A stretch of 51,004 nt of DNA from Burkholderiales bacterium. Its GTDB lineage: Bacteria > Pseudomonadota > Gammaproteobacteria > Burkholderiales > SG8-39. Position 1 is the first letter of the stretch. Every line of letters begins with the position of its first letter. The notes below the pieces were generated by a model. The model made no database searches, had not been told where the DNA came from, and saw nothing but the letters and a program-made list of their open reading frames with translations. The DNA is taken from positions 1 to 51,004 of the forward strand of contig JACZJU010000018.1 in the NCBI GenBank assembly GCA_014860395.1. The letters are read 5' to 3'. Both the position numbers and the translations under genes were made by a program. Positions 32,601 to 44,462 of the stretch are shown piece by piece.

Positions 32601-33680
32601 ATGACCGGCACAGTACTCATTTTGATTGGCGGGAGCATGGCCACCGTTGTCGGCGGTTTATGGGCAGCCTTCAAATATCGCCGTAAGCCACGCTGCAGCG
32701 GTTGCGGCGTTCCGCTCGATACACAAAACGATTCCAGGGCCCATATCATTCCGAATGCGCTCGGGGGTCGGCTCGCGCCAAAAGGGATTATCTGCCGATC
32801 GTGCAACACCACTTTGGGAAACGTTGCTGACAACGCGCTGATCGATGCATTTGGGGTCTGGCCCACTCTCCTGGATATCCCCAGGCAGCAAGGTCAGAAC
32901 CCTACGAAAACGATTGACACACGGAACGGGCACCGTGTTCGGGTGAAGGCGGACGGGTCATCGACCAAGGTTGATGTTCAATACGATGTGGCGGTTATTC
33001 CCGAGGGGCATAGCATTCAGATTTCCGCCGGCGACATGAAGACCATCCGCCAGCTGTTGCTGAAAGCAGCGAAGGAGTTCCCGCAGTTCGATCCCACCAT
33101 GGCGGAAGGACACGCGCGCACGATCCAGGATCAAGGCGATCAATTCAAACTGAATCTGGATTTCAGCCCCCAGGCGGTTTTCGGGGGCGTCAGCACGGCA
33201 ATCTGGTTGTATCTGTTCCTGAAAACTAACCGCTCTTTTATGGATTGGAAAAGCCTCCTAGCCTACATTACGAACGCGCAGAACCAGGGAGGCCAGTTAC
33301 GATATTTTGTGGAGGGTCTGCCAGGCCTGCGTGGGCCTCAAATTGACCTTGGTCACAAGCTAATTGTTCGCTCTGTCCCGGCGACAGGCGAGCTAATCGC
33401 CTATGTCGAAATTCTCGGCATCTTGAAGGTCGGGGGCATATTTGCAAAGAGCCCAAGACCCGGATTCGCGCTCGAACACATCTACGTTCATGACGTTCGG
33501 CAAGAGACGGACCGCAGCAATGAATTTTCCATAGATGGTGCCGAGTTCGACCGGCAAGACTGGAAAACCGTAGGCTTGAGCCCGGCGGACGCAATAGCTC
33601 TTCGCGCCCATTTCAGAAAGGCGCTCGAAATTTTCATTCATTATTACCAACAGCGCTTCCGCGCAACTCCTTCTGCGTGA
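32601..33680 (+). CDS. Membrane-anchored HNH-type protein
   Basis: 359 residues. A TM helix at the N-terminus (GTVLILIGGSMATVVGGLWA, about 3-22) is followed by basic residues, then an HNH_5-like zinc module: C32-x2-C35, S-R-A-H48-I-I-P51, and C65-x2-C68-N69 (CRSCNTTLGN). The remaining 280 residues form an unrecognised mixed alpha/beta domain with EHIYVHDV and a Trp-rich middle. The helix would hold the nuclease against the inner membrane, facing the cytoplasm. Last gene of the second unit. Confidence 0.75.
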   Translation: MTGTVLILIGGSMATVVGGLWAAFKYRRKPRCSGCGVPLDTQNDSRAHIIPNALGGRLAPKGIICRSCNTTLGNVADNALIDAFGVWPTLLDIPRQQGQNPTKTIDTRNGHRVRVKADGSSTKVDVQYDVAVIPEGHSIQISAGDMKTIRQLLLKAAKEFPQFDPTMAEGHARTIQDQGDQFKLNLDFSPQAVFGGVSTAIWLYLFLKTNRSFMDWKSLLAYITNAQNQGGQLRYFVEGLPGLRGPQIDLGHKLIVRSVPATGELIAYVEILGILKVGGIFAKSPRPGFALEHIYVHDVRQETDRSNEFSIDGAEFDRQDWKTVGLSPADAIALRAHFRKALEIFIHYYQQRFRATPSA

Positions 33681-34113
33681 TGTCGCAGATCTTTTGGATT
33701 GTCTCGCCCTCGACGAAGGTTTGGCGGAGGCTGATTTAAGCGGTGTATATCCTCTTGCATGGTGCAATGGGCCGCGTTACGCGTTGGACGTTTCCGATGC
33801 CAGCGCATGCGGATAATTGCATTGTCGTCTTCGCTTGGCGGTGTTCTGGGAAACTGACGTGTATGTCGATCTTGCCACTGCAAGAAATCAATCTTGAGGT
33901 GGGGATCCTCTGGCTGCTAGGGTGGTATATGGCAGGCAGGGAAACAGATGGTGGAGTGGGTTACCCCTTAAGATTGAACATTGAAGCCGAATTCCGGATA
34001 CTATTTCGGCAGTGCCTGCCCAGCAGGCTTATCCTGGGTAGCCAAATGAGTAGCCGGAAGGAGTTGGCAATATGGAAAGCCGCGCCAGTATTAGGTTTGC
34101 TGGTATCTCCAAG
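33681..34113. other. Right-end non-coding segment of the island
   Basis: About 430 bases without a credible gene. A plus-strand open frame (33743-34132) and a minus-strand frame (33644-33883) have no family character. The minus strand near 33665-33740 contains a short frame reading like SLRQTFVEGETIQKIC that may be a gene remnant. The tgagtagc motif seen at the left end recurs at 34047-34054. Confidence 0.45.
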
Positions 34114-34124
34114 CTTACCCTGTG
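34114..34124. other. Candidate attR core (11-bp direct repeat, right)
   Basis: cttaccctgtg, identical to 16458-16468 in the zapD 3' end, 4 bases before the yacG start codon. It is followed by acctgtgaccc, so the original junction after excision would read zapD stop, three bases, yacG start. Confidence 0.5.
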
Positions 34125-34128
34125 ACCT

Positions 34129-34338
34129 GTGACCCAGAATAGCCGCACCGTCAGTTGCCCGCGCTGCGGCGCGCCGGTGCGCTGGGGCGCGGAATCGCCG
34201 TTCCGCCCGTTCTGCTCCGAACGCTGCAAGATGATAGACCTGGGTGCATGGGCGAACGAAGACTATCGCGTCGCGCTCAAGGGAGAAGACGACGATGCGA
34301 ACACGGGATCAGGAGACCCGGAGCACGGCGCGGCCTAG
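34129..34338 (+). CDS. yacG: DNA gyrase inhibitor YacG
   Basis: Small zinc protein of 69 residues that can bind GyrB and inhibit gyrase. The Cys4 motif is complete: CPRC near residue 9 and CSERC about 18 residues later, then [17 protein letters not shown] 34129 is the only sensible start. No clear ribosome site precedes it, which fits an original dependence on translation of zapD; the island has now separated the two, so expression may be reduced or driven from the island. Confidence 0.93.
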   Translation: MTQNSRTVSCPRCGAPVRWGAESPFRPFCSERCKMIDLGAWANEDYRVALKGEDDDANTGSGDPEHGAA

Positions 34339-34352
34339 GAGTCGGTTTTAAA

Positions 34353-34416
34353 GTGAGGAGAAACGTCCCCTCATACTCCCCTGAATCGGAGCGTTGCAAA
34401 ATTCATTTTGCAACGG
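34353..34416. repeat. Dispersed intergenic repeat, copy A
   Basis: Between yacG and the convergent Nudix gene. It has a gaggag/ctccc-like block at the left and a perfect 10-base stem cgttgcaaaa / ttttgcaacg (34392-34401 with 34406-34415). The segment ctcatactcccctgaatc matches copy B at most positions. Confidence 0.65.
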
Positions 34417-34426
34417 ATTCCAAGAG

Positions 34427-35389
34427 CTAGGCAGAAAGCTGCCAGCTCCCGCGGATCATGGCTATGCCGTGTGCGCCGCAGCGCCGGGCGGTTTCCAGCT
34501 CGCCCGGCGCAATCCCGCCCAACGCGAACACCGGCAGCGTTGCGCCTCGCACCAGTGCACCAAAACCTTCCCAGCCCAGCGCTTGCGCATCCGGGTGCGT
34601 AGGCGTCGCCTGCACCGGGCCGAGTACCGCAAAATCGATGCCGAGTTGCGCTGCGCGTGCAAGTTCCGCCGCATTGTGGCAGGAGGCTGCGCACCAATCC
34701 AGCGCCGGCCTGTGCTGTAGACGCGCCAGCTGCATCGCTGTCAGGTGCACGCCGTCCGCACCCACGCGCTGCGCCAGCTCGATGTCGGAGTTGATAAGCA
34801 CTTTTGCGCCGTACGCCCGCGCCATTGCGATCACCGCGCGGGCGTAGCGTTCCAGTTCAGGTGCCGGCATGCCTTTTTCGCGCACCTGGATCAGCCTTAG
34901 GCCCTGCGCCAGCCGTGCGTCGACCAGGCGCAACTGCGCTTCGGGCCCGATTTCACTCGCGTGCGTAATCGCGTATTCGACCGGCAGCTCCAGCGCGCGC
35001 AACACCGGCCCGTTCGCAGGCAACAGCGGCGACACATCGAGTTCGGATACGCGCTGCCAAGCGAGCTGTTGCGCCTCCTTGCCGTGTGCTTCCCCGTGCC
35101 AGGCGCGCACGCGGAAAAAATTCAGCCGCACATTGGCGTGCGGATAAGCATATTCCTGAACAATCCACGGATAAGCGCGCTCGACCTCGATGCCGAGTTC
35201 TTCATGCAGCTCGCGCACAAGCGCCGCCTCCAGCGGCTCCCCCGGCTCGACTTTGCCGCCCGGAAATTCCCAGTAGCCCGCGTACACCTTGCCTGCTGGA
35301 CGCTGTGCCAGCAGAAATGTGCCGTCCGGCCGCTCGATCACCGCGGCGACGACTTCGACGGGAGGGGCAATTGAAGACTTGGAGGCCAC
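34427..35389 (-). CDS. Nudix hydrolase fused to a ThiE-like domain
   Basis: Fusion protein of about 320 residues. The N-terminal MutT-type Nudix domain has the full box [23 protein letters not shown] in two overlapping parts (about 36-58) and is expected to hydrolyse oxidised nucleotides such as 8-oxo-dGTP. The C-terminal half (about 150-318) is a TIM-barrel thiamine-phosphate-synthase-like domain with [29 protein letters not shown] and FALGGI. This fusion is common in betaproteobacteria, and the second domain's role (possibly a TenI-like activity) is uncertain. GTG 35389 is chosen because the upstream ATG 35446 lies within repeat copy B. Confidence 0.9.
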   Translation of the reverse strand: MASKSSIAPPVEVVAAVIERPDGTFLLAQRPAGKVYAGYWEFPGGKVEPGEPLEAALVRELHEELGIEVERAYPWIVQEYAYPHANVRLNFFRVRAWHGEAHGKEAQQLAWQRVSELDVSPLLPANGPVLRALELPVEYAITHASEIGPEAQLRLVDARLAQGLRLIQVREKGMPAPELERYARAVIAMARAYGAKVLINSDIELAQRVGADGVHLTAMQLARLQHRPALDWCAASCHNAAELARAAQLGIDFAVLGPVQATPTHPDAQALGWEGFGALVRGATLPVFALGGIAPGELETARRCGAHGIAMIRGSWQLSA

Positions 35390-35390
35390 T

Positions 35391-35447
35391 GCAAAATTAT
35401 CGAAAGGGCCAGATTCAGAGGAGCATGAGGGGAGGTATCCCCTCATA
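35391..35447. repeat. Dispersed intergenic repeat, copy B
   Basis: Opposite orientation to A. It contains a perfect 8-base stem atgagggg / cccctcat (35425-35432 with 35439-35446) and, next to the Nudix start, a gcaaaatt block. The complement matches A and C over most of their length. Confidence 0.65.
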
Positions 35448-35464
35448 TCGTAATAGGCGCGCGT

Positions 35465-36355
35465 TCAACCGCGCTTAGTGCGCGGTGCGCCGGCGGCGCG
35501 CAAGCGGCCCGACACATCGCGCGCGAACTGCCAGGCAACGCGGCCCGAACGCGAGCCGCGCGAAAGCGCCCACTGCAGAGCTTCTTCGTGGGAGGCCGCG
35601 ATCTCCCGCGGCGAGCAGCCCAATTCGGCGAGCCAGTGTTCGACGATGCCGAGATAGTCATCCTGGTCGAACGGATAGAACGACACCCACAGCCCGAAGC
35701 GCTCCGACAGGGAAATCTTCTCCTCCGAGGTCTCGCCCGGATGGATTTCCTCGCCGACGTGCTTGTACTCGAGATTTTCCTGCATGTACTCGGGCATCAG
35801 GTGACGCCGGTTGGATGTGGCGTAAATGAGCACGTTTTCCGACGTCGCCGAGATCGAACCGTCGAGGACCACCTTCAGCGCCTTGTAGCCTGCTTCCGCC
35901 GCCTCGAACGACAGGTCGTCGCAGAAGATGATGAAGCGCTCGCTGCGCGCGGAGAGTTGATCGACGATGTCGGGCAGATCGATCAAATCATGCTTGTCCA
36001 CTTCGATCAGCCGCAGCCCCTGGCGGTGGAATTTGTTGAGCACCGCCTTCACCAAGGAGGACTTGCCGGTGCCGCGCGCGCCGGTCAGCAGCACGTTGTT
36101 GGCCGGCAGCCCGGCAACAAACTGGCGCGTGTTCTGTTCGATCAGGCGCTTTTGCCGATCGATGCCGCTAAGATCGGACAAACGGATCTTGTGCGGATGG
36201 GCAACCGGCTGCAGATGGCCGTGCCCCGCCGCCTTGCGCCAGCGATAGGCGATGCTCGCGTTCCAGTCCACCGGCGGCTGCACCGCGGGCAACAACACTT
36301 CCAGGCGTGCGACCAGTGCTTCGGCCCGTTCCAGAAACTTGGACAATTCGGTCAT
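35465..36355 (-). CDS. DUF815-family AAA+ ATPase
   Basis: 296 residues from ATG 36355 (MTELSKFLERAE); the 18 codons before it overlap argJ and are dropped. Walker A is GARGTGKSS (about 90-98) and Walker B is FIIFCDDLSFE (about 140-150), followed by a sensor-1-like ATSNRRHLMP. Typical DUF815 proteins are cytoplasmic AAA+ ATPases of unknown function. Found between argJ and the Nudix-ThiE gene in many betaproteobacteria, starting 16 bases after argJ. Confidence 0.9.
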   Translation of the reverse strand: MTELSKFLERAEALVARLEVLLPAVQPPVDWNASIAYRWRKAAGHGHLQPVAHPHKIRLSDLSGIDRQKRLIEQNTRQFVAGLPANNVLLTGARGTGKSSLVKAVLNKFHRQGLRLIEVDKHDLIDLPDIVDQLSARSERFIIFCDDLSFEAAEAGYKALKVVLDGSISATSENVLIYATSNRRHLMPEYMQENLEYKHVGEEIHPGETSEEKISLSERFGLWVSFYPFDQDDYLGIVEHWLAELGCSPREIAASHEEALQWALSRGSRSGRVAWQFARDVSGRLRAAGAPRTKRG

Positions 36356-36371
36356 TTGATCAAGAGATGGA

Positions 36372-37601
36372 TTAGCTGCGGTAGTCCGCATTGATGGATA
36401 CGTAGTCATGCGACAAATCGCAGGTCCACACCGTGGTCCGGGCCGAGCCGCGGCCCAGTTCCACCCGCACCGTAATTTCGCTTTGCTTCATTACGCGCTG
36501 GCCGTCCTCTTCGCGGTAAGCCGGGTCCAGGCCTCCGTCCTTAGCCACGGACACGCCGCCCAGATGCAGGCGCACGCGATTGACATCGAGATCGGAAATG
36601 CCGGCATAGCCGATCGCGCATAGCAGCCGCCCCAGATTGGGGTCGGAGGCGAAGAACGCGGTCTTGACCAGGGGCGAATGCGCGATGGCAAAGGCGACCT
36701 TGCTGCATTCGGCTTCGCTCGCCCCGCCCTCCACCTGCACGGTAATGAACTTGGTCGCGCCTTCGCCGTCGCGGATGATCGCCTGCGCCAGCCACTCAGC
36801 GACTTCCGCTACGGTCTCGGCGAGCGCCGCATAATCCGCGTGACGCTCGTCGGTGATGGTCTGCGTCCCGGCAGCGCCGGTCGCTATCAGCATGAAGGAA
36901 TCGTTGGTCGAAGTGTCGCCGTCCACGGTAATGCGATTGAACGAGCGCGCGGCGGCCGATGCCAGCATTTTCTGCAGCGCCGCCTGGTCGACAGCGGCGT
37001 CGGTTGCGACGTAGGCGAGCATGGTCGCCATATCCGGGCGAATCATCCCTGCGCCCTTGGCCATCCCCGTCACTGTCACGGGCTTGCCGCCCAGGCTGAG
37101 TTGGCGCGAACAGGCCTTGGGCACAGTGTCCGTGGTCATGATCGCCTCGGCCGCGAGCGCCCAGTTGTCCTCGCGGCAATCGGCGAGTGCCCGCGGCAGC
37201 GCCGCGACGATGCGCTCCACGGGCAGGGGCTCCATGATCACGCCGGTGGAAAATGGCAGGATCTGCGCGCGCTCGCAGCCAAGCAACCCGGCAAGTTCAG
37301 TACAGGCCCGGCGCGCGCGCGCGAGTCCGTCTTCGCCGGTGCCTGCATTCGCATTGCCGGTATTTACCAGCATCGCGCGCACCGCTTGCCCGAGCGCCAG
37401 ATTTTCCCTGCACAGGATCACCGGAGCGGCACAGAAGCGGTTCTGCGTGAATACGCCGGCCACGCTCGCGCCGTCGGCAAGCCGCATAACCAGCAGATCC
37501 TTGCGCCCGGCTTTGCGCACGCCGGCCTCGGCGACGCCCAGCTCGACGCCCTTCACGCGCAGCAGGTCTTCGGGCTTGGGCGCAACTAGATTCACAGCCA
37601 T
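36372..37601 (-). CDS. argJ: Glutamate N-acetyltransferase / ornithine acetyltransferase
   Basis: Moves acetyl from N-acetylornithine to glutamate, so the acetyl group is recycled in arginine synthesis. 409 residues. It self-cleaves at A192-T193 in DMATMLAY, and the new N-terminal Thr is the nucleophile; [11 protein letters not shown] and the oxyanion-hole [10 protein letters not shown] region are also intact. Follows secA by 13 bases on the same strand. Confidence 0.96.
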   Translation of the reverse strand: MAVNLVAPKPEDLLRVKGVELGVAEAGVRKAGRKDLLVMRLADGASVAGVFTQNRFCAAPVILCRENLALGQAVRAMLVNTGNANAGTGEDGLARARRACTELAGLLGCERAQILPFSTGVIMEPLPVERIVAALPRALADCREDNWALAAEAIMTTDTVPKACSRQLSLGGKPVTVTGMAKGAGMIRPDMATMLAYVATDAAVDQAALQKMLASAAARSFNRITVDGDTSTNDSFMLIATGAAGTQTITDERHADYAALAETVAEVAEWLAQAIIRDGEGATKFITVQVEGGASEAECSKVAFAIAHSPLVKTAFFASDPNLGRLLCAIGYAGISDLDVNRVRLHLGGVSVAKDGGLDPAYREEDGQRVMKQSEITVRVELGRGSARTTVWTCDLSHDYVSINADYRS

Positions 37602-37614
37602 GACAACCCTCGCC

Positions 37615-40338
<2,724 letters not shown>

Positions 40339-40637
40339 TAACGGGCGTGTGGGGACGATCGGAGAGGAAGCCTGAATTTTACCATGCCTACCCGCCCCTA
40401 AACGGCGGGAACGGCGGACTCTCCATTTCCGAATTATCGAAATGGCAGCCGAATCAATAGAATTTGAGGAGATGCACTCCGAAGCCAGCGCCCTTGCCGG
40501 ATGTCACCTCATTTTGGAATTGGCTCGAAGTCTGCAAGGACGGGACGAAACGCATACTGCTCACCGTCACGTCAACTCTGGCAGCACGCTGCAGGATGTA
40601 CCGGGGTGCGCGTCACCACGCACCTTTCACACAACGT
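40339..40637. other. Spacer between the M23 peptidase gene and secA
   Basis: 299 bases. Presumably carries the secA promoter. Small plus-strand frames starting at 40442-40501 do not look like genes. An AT-rich inverted repeat (ccatttcgg-like at 40422-40446, tccatttc / gaaatgg) is visible. Confidence 0.4.
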
Positions 40638-41576
40638 TCAGTTTCCCTTGATCGAGGCCGCAGAAACTTTTAGGAACCGGTTGGGATTCTGTGCGACGCC
40701 CTTATAGCGCACCTCGAAGTGCACATGCGGCCCGGTGGAGCGTCCGGTGGTTCCGGACATGGCGATGACCGCGCCGCGCTGCACCAGGTCGCCGGCTTTG
40801 ACCAGCAGCTTGGAAGCATGCGCATAACGGGTAATATAGTCGTTGCCGTGGTCAATATCGATCATATTGCCGTATTGCGGATGGCGTTCGGCGACAACCA
40901 CCAGTCCGCCGGCTGCAGCATGGATCGGAGTGCCGCTGTCGACCAAAAAATCGATGCCTTCGTGCATGGCTCGCTGTCCGGTGAAAGGATCGATACGCCA
41001 GCCGAAACTCGAGGCATTCCAATTCACGTCCACCGGCTTTACCGTCGGCATCAGCTTTTTCTTGACCCTGGCGTCGAACAGCCGGCTTTCAAGGATGCCC
41101 AGGTAGTCGTAACGGTTTTCCATGTGTTTGGATAGCGCGTCGAGTTGCCCGGTAAGCTCGTTCATGGACAGGTCTTCCACTGGCATGCTGGTGGGCAATG
41201 CGCCGCCAAGGCCAGGCGGCTCGCTCAGGCGGAACTCCTGCGGCTTGATGCCCGCAAGCGCGGACAGGCGCTCGCCCAGCGCATCCAGACGTATGAGCTG
41301 CGCCTGCATCTGTCCCAAGCGAACGGCCATTGCGTTCAGGTTCTCGCGCATGAACTCTTTGGCATTCTTTCTCTGCTGCTCCTGCCCCGACAGCAGCAGC
41401 GACTGCACCAGCGGCAGCTTGATCTCCGCCGCGTGGCGGAAAACCAGATAGAACATGGAACCGGACAGGAACACGATAGTCGCCGCCAGCACCGCCATTC
41501 CCATCAGCAGGTGGCGTGTGCCCAGCGAAATCGATTTGGCCGTTGCCAGCCGGTTCGAAACAAGAATAATATGCAC
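40638..41576 (-). CDS. M23-family peptidase with N-terminal TM helix
   Basis: 312 residues from GTG 41576 (ribosome site GGGGG). A TM helix (LLMGMAVLAATIVFLSGSMFYLV, in part, about 23-44) anchors it in the inner membrane, followed by a coiled-coil-like stretch (about 50-130), then the LytM/M23 domain with H-x(n)-D near MHEGIDF (about 205) and HVHFEVRY near the C-terminus. Both zinc-ligand regions are intact, so it may be an active endopeptidase of peptidoglycan or an EnvC/NlpD-type activator. It lies between secA and dciA, as in many betaproteobacteria. Confidence 0.9.
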   Translation of the reverse strand: MHIILVSNRLATAKSISLGTRHLLMGMAVLAATIVFLSGSMFYLVFRHAAEIKLPLVQSLLLSGQEQQRKNAKEFMRENLNAMAVRLGQMQAQLIRLDALGERLSALAGIKPQEFRLSEPPGLGGALPTSMPVEDLSMNELTGQLDALSKHMENRYDYLGILESRLFDARVKKKLMPTVKPVDVNWNASSFGWRIDPFTGQRAMHEGIDFLVDSGTPIHAAAGGLVVVAERHPQYGNMIDIDHGNDYITRYAHASKLLVKAGDLVQRGAVIAMSGTTGRSTGPHVHFEVRYKGVAQNPNRFLKVSAASIKGN

Positions 41577-41598
41577 GATCCCCCCGAAAGACAGCTCC

Positions 41599-42090
41599 AT
41601 GCATGCCAAGAAACTTCGCGCCTACCTGGACTCCGCAGCCGGCATCGCAGGCTTGTTACCCCAGGCGGAACGACTAATTGAATTACGGCACATTTACAGA
41701 AAACTTGTGCCGCAGCAGTTACTGCGATCTTCGTCTATTGTTAATTACCGGCAACAAACGGTCGTTATTTTCGCCGAAAATAACGCTATTGCAGCGAAGC
41801 TCAGGTTGCTAACTCCACGATTAATCAACGATTTTTCGAAATTTGGGGTGGAGGTTACCGGAATTCGCCTCGATGTGCAACCGCAACAGCCCCCCCATAA
41901 AGAAATGTTGCCGAAGCAGGCGAAACTTAGCCGGGCAGGTGCTCAAAGTCTGCATGACCTGGCCGTGCAGCTGCCGGATTCAAAGCTCAAACTAGCGCTT
42001 GCGGGGATGGCGTCGCGAGGCATGGCGGAGGACAAGCCGGATCAGCCAGACCGAGGCGATCAGGGCGACGAACCACTGCCAGAGGCGTAG
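41599..42090 (+). CDS. dciA: DciA-like protein (DUF721)
   Basis: 163 residues from ATG 41599 (MHAKKLRAYLDSA). The DUF721 domain (about 20-105), with KLRLLTPRLINDF, is that of DciA, the ancestral loader or operator of the replicative helicase DnaB. The C-terminal tail is acidic and Pro-rich. It is divergent from the M23 gene, with 22 bases between the starts, and convergent with lpxC. A DnaC-type loader is not expected in this lineage, so it is probably essential. Confidence 0.82.
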   Translation: MHAKKLRAYLDSAAGIAGLLPQAERLIELRHIYRKLVPQQLLRSSSIVNYRQQTVVIFAENNAIAAKLRLLTPRLINDFSKFGVEVTGIRLDVQPQQPPHKEMLPKQAKLSRAGAQSLHDLAVQLPDSKLKLALAGMASRGMAEDKPDQPDRGDQGDEPLPEA

Positions 42091-42133
42091 TAAGCACTAG
42101 CAAAGCAACCCTCAGGAGCACGTGGACGCTGGT

Positions 42134-43048
42134 TCAGGCCGCTTGGGCAAGTAGGCGGGTGAGACCGGCCGGGGCGTCTTCGGCGCGATCAAAGCTGACA
42201 TATTCCCAGGCATCGCTCTCTGCCAGGGTCGCGCGCAACAGGGCATTGTTCAGCCCATGTCCGGATTTATGCGCCGAGAAAGCCCCGATCACCGGATGGC
42301 CCAGCAGATACAGGTCGCCGATCGCATCCAGTATCTTGTGCTTCACGAATTCGTCGGCGTAGCGCAAGCCGTCGGTATTCAACACCCGGTATTCATCCAT
42401 CACCACGGCGTTCTCCAGGCTGCCTCCCATGGCCAGGCCGCTAGCGCGCAGGCTTTCCACGTCCTGCATGAAACCAAAGGTGCGCGCCCGCGCCACCTCC
42501 TTGACATAGGAGGTTTCGGCGAAGTCGACCACCACATTCTGACTCGATTTGTCGAATACCGGATGGTTGAACACGATGGAAAAAGAAAGCTTGAAACCGT
42601 CGTAAGGCTCGAAGCGCGCCCATTTGTCGCCTTCCTTCACTTCCACCGGCTTCCTGATGCGGATAAAGCGCTTGGCAACCGGCTGCTCGACGATGCCCGC
42701 CGACTGCAACAGGAACACGAAAGGTGAAGCACTGCCGTCCATGATGGGCACTTCCGACCCGGTGAGGTCGACATACGCATTGTCTACGCCTAACCCGGCG
42801 AACGCCGACATCAGGTGCTCCACGGTGCCGACCTTGACACCGCCCTCTTCCAGCGTGCTGCACAGGCGCGTGTCGCCAACTTTGTAGGCGCCGGCTTGCA
42901 CATCCGCCGGTTGCGGCAAATCCAGGCGCCGGAACACAATACCCGTGTTCGGTTGCGCCGGGCGCAGCGTCATTTCCACCTTCTCGCCCGAATGCAGTCC
43001 CACGCCAGTCGCGCGAATGGCGGATTTGAGGGTGCGCTGCTTCAACAT
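42134..43048 (-). CDS. lpxC: UDP-3-O-acyl-N-acetylglucosamine deacetylase
   Basis: Committed step of lipid A synthesis, a zinc deacetylase of 304 residues. Start ATG 43048 gives [21 protein letters not shown], trimming eight upstream codons. Zinc ligands lie in [12 protein letters not shown] (His near 71) and [15 protein letters not shown] (His and Asp near 230-240), with the general acid His in [11 protein letters not shown]. As usual, it closes the dcw cluster after ftsZ. Confidence 0.97.
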   Translation of the reverse strand: MLKQRTLKSAIRATGVGLHSGEKVEMTLRPAQPNTGIVFRRLDLPQPADVQAGAYKVGDTRLCSTLEEGGVKVGTVEHLMSAFAGLGVDNAYVDLTGSEVPIMDGSASPFVFLLQSAGIVEQPVAKRFIRIRKPVEVKEGDKWARFEPYDGFKLSFSIVFNHPVFDKSSQNVVVDFAETSYVKEVARARTFGFMQDVESLRASGLAMGGSLENAVVMDEYRVLNTDGLRYADEFVKHKILDAIGDLYLLGHPVIGAFSAHKSGHGLNNALLRATLAESDAWEYVSFDRAEDAPAGLTRLLAQAA

Positions 43049-43117
43049 GACTTCATTCTTGCTCGATTGCAACTGGCGAATTTTAACATAAGCGTACTTT
43101 ACAATAGACCGAATACA

Positions 43118-43155
43118 CCCCTCTTATGCCCCTAAATCAGAGCCTGTAGCGGCGA
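43118..43155. repeat. Partial dispersed repeat, copy D
   Basis: acacccctcttatgcccctaa followed by atcagagcctgtagcggcg resembles the middle of copies A-C but lacks the full stems. It lies in the lpxC-ftsZ gap upstream of copy C. Confidence 0.4.
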
Positions 43156-43240
43156 TTGTGAAACTGTCTTCAAGGACCGACTTGACCGCGCGACCCGAAG
43201 CGCGGCCGGCCTGGCGATGGCGCGGCTTGAAGCCCGTAAC

Positions 43241-43308
43241 CATACGAGGGATATATCCCCTCGCACTTCGCTAAATCTGGCCACTGCAAAATGATATTTG
43301 CAGCGGCC
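43241..43308. repeat. Dispersed intergenic repeat, copy C
   Basis: Between ftsZ and lpxC. It has a cgaggg.../...cccctcg-type hairpin on the left and ggccactgcaaa (43279-43290) pairing with tttgcagcggcc (43297-43308) with one mismatch, directly behind the ftsZ stop. In this position it can act as an attenuator between ftsZ and lpxC. Confidence 0.65.
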
Positions 43309-43310
43309 AC

Positions 43311-44462
43311 TCAGTCAGCCTGCTTGCGCAGGAATGCCGGGATATCGTACTTGTCCATCCCGTTTTGCTGCAGCGCCTCTATGGTGGAGGCGCGGTTCTT
43401 GCGAATCACCGCCGGCATGGCGTCCAGCACACCGTAATCGACGCCGCTCACAGGCATGTTGTCGGTGCCGTTTTTGACCACGAGCTGCGGCTTGGTCTGG
43501 CGTATCGCCGCTGGCTGGCCGAGGCCGGTCGCGACCACGGTCACCCGCAGTTCCTCGCCCATGTCTTCATCATAGACCGCGCCCAGGATCACGGTGGCGT
43601 CCTCAGCGGCAAAGCTGCGTATCGTCTCCATGACTTCCTTGGTCTCGCGCAGTTTCAGGCCGGACTTGGCGGCGGTGATGTTGACCAGCACGCCGCGCGC
43701 GCCCGATAGATTCACGCCCTCCAGCAGCGGGCAGGCTACGGCCTGTTCGGCGGCAATGTGCGCACGGTCCATGCCCGAGGCCGAGGCCGAGCCCATCATC
43801 GCCATGCCCTGCTCGTGCATGACGGTCTTGACGTCCTGGAAGTCGACGTTGATCAGGCCGCGGATGTTGATAATCTCGGAGATGCCCGCAACCGCGTTCT
43901 TCAGCACGTTGTCGGCTGCGCCGAACGCCTCTTCCATCGAGATGTCCTCTCCGAGCACCTCTTCCAATTTCTCGTTCAGGATTACGATTACCGAATCGAC
44001 GTTCTGCGCCAGCTCGTCGATGCCGCCTTCGGCCGCCTGCATGCGCTTTACGCCCTCGAACGTGAACGGTTTGGTGACCACCGCCACGGTGAGAATGCCC
44101 ATCTGTTTCGCCACTTCGGCGACCAATGGCGCCGCGCCGGTGCCGGTGCCCCCGCCCATGCCGGCGGTGATGAACACCATGTGCGCGCCTTGCAGCGACT
44201 CCTCGATTTGCTCACGCGCTTCCATTGCCGCCGCGCGTCCGGCTTCGGGTTTGGCTCCCGCGCCCAGACCGGACGCACCGAGCTGAATCTGGTTCTTCGC
44301 CTGTCCGTGCGCGAGCGCCTGGGCGTCGGTATTCATGGCGATAAACTCCACGCCCTGCACGGTGTTTCGGATCATGTGATCGACGGCGTTGCCGCCGGCG
44401 CCGCCCACGCCAACCACCTTGATCACGGTACCGTTGTTCTGTATGTCCACGATTTCAAACAT
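43311..44462 (-). CDS. ftsZ: Cell division protein FtsZ
   Basis: Tubulin-like GTPase that forms the Z ring, 383 residues. The GTP-binding signature GMGGGTGTGAAP is at 101-112, and VGVGGAGGNAV at about 17-27. The C-terminal peptide YDIPAFLRKQAD, which binds FtsA and ZipA, is intact. A strong AAGGAGG ribosome site precedes ATG 44462. ZapD, encoded at 15.7 kb, acts on this protein. Confidence 0.99.
   Translation of the reverse strand: MFEIVDIQNNGTVIKVVGVGGAGGNAVDHMIRNTVQGVEFIAMNTDAQALAHGQAKNQIQLGASGLGAGAKPEAGRAAAMEAREQIEESLQGAHMVFITAGMGGGTGTGAAPLVAEVAKQMGILTVAVVTKPFTFEGVKRMQAAEGGIDELAQNVDSVIVILNEKLEEVLGEDISMEEAFGAADNVLKNAVAGISEIINIRGLINVDFQDVKTVMHEQGMAMMGSASASGMDRAHIAAEQAVACPLLEGVNLSGARGVLVNITAAKSGLKLRETKEVMETIRSFAAEDATVILGAVYDEDMGEELRVTVVATGLGQPAAIRQTKPQLVVKNGTDNMPVSGVDYGVLDAMPAVIRKNRASTIEALQQNGMDKYDIPAFLRKQAD

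Larger units (their letters stand above)
16458..34124. mobile_element. Composite genomic island inserted between zapD and yacG
   Basis: About 17.7 kb separate zapD and yacG, which are adjacent in related betaproteobacteria. The segment begins with a P4-type tyrosine integrase, is bounded by an 11-bp direct repeat, is visibly more AT-rich than its flanks in many genes, and carries accessory functions only: restriction-modification, nuclease-like proteins, radC, a replication initiator, and a HEPN-rich cluster. Internal repeats, a tRNA fragment and a GC-richer rep segment (about 25.5-27.4 kb) suggest it was built from more than one element. No conjugation genes are visible, so it would be mobilisable at most or moved by phage or transformation. 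Confidence 0.85.

Noticed and set aside
33743..34132. 129-codon plus-strand frame at the right end of the island
   Set aside because: No ribosome site, no recognisable domain; it runs through the presumed attachment site into the yacG start.
40442..40707. Small plus-strand frames between the M23 gene and secA
   Set aside because: Three overlapping frames are open at once, none with conserved-looking sequence, and the last part runs antisense into the M23 gene.
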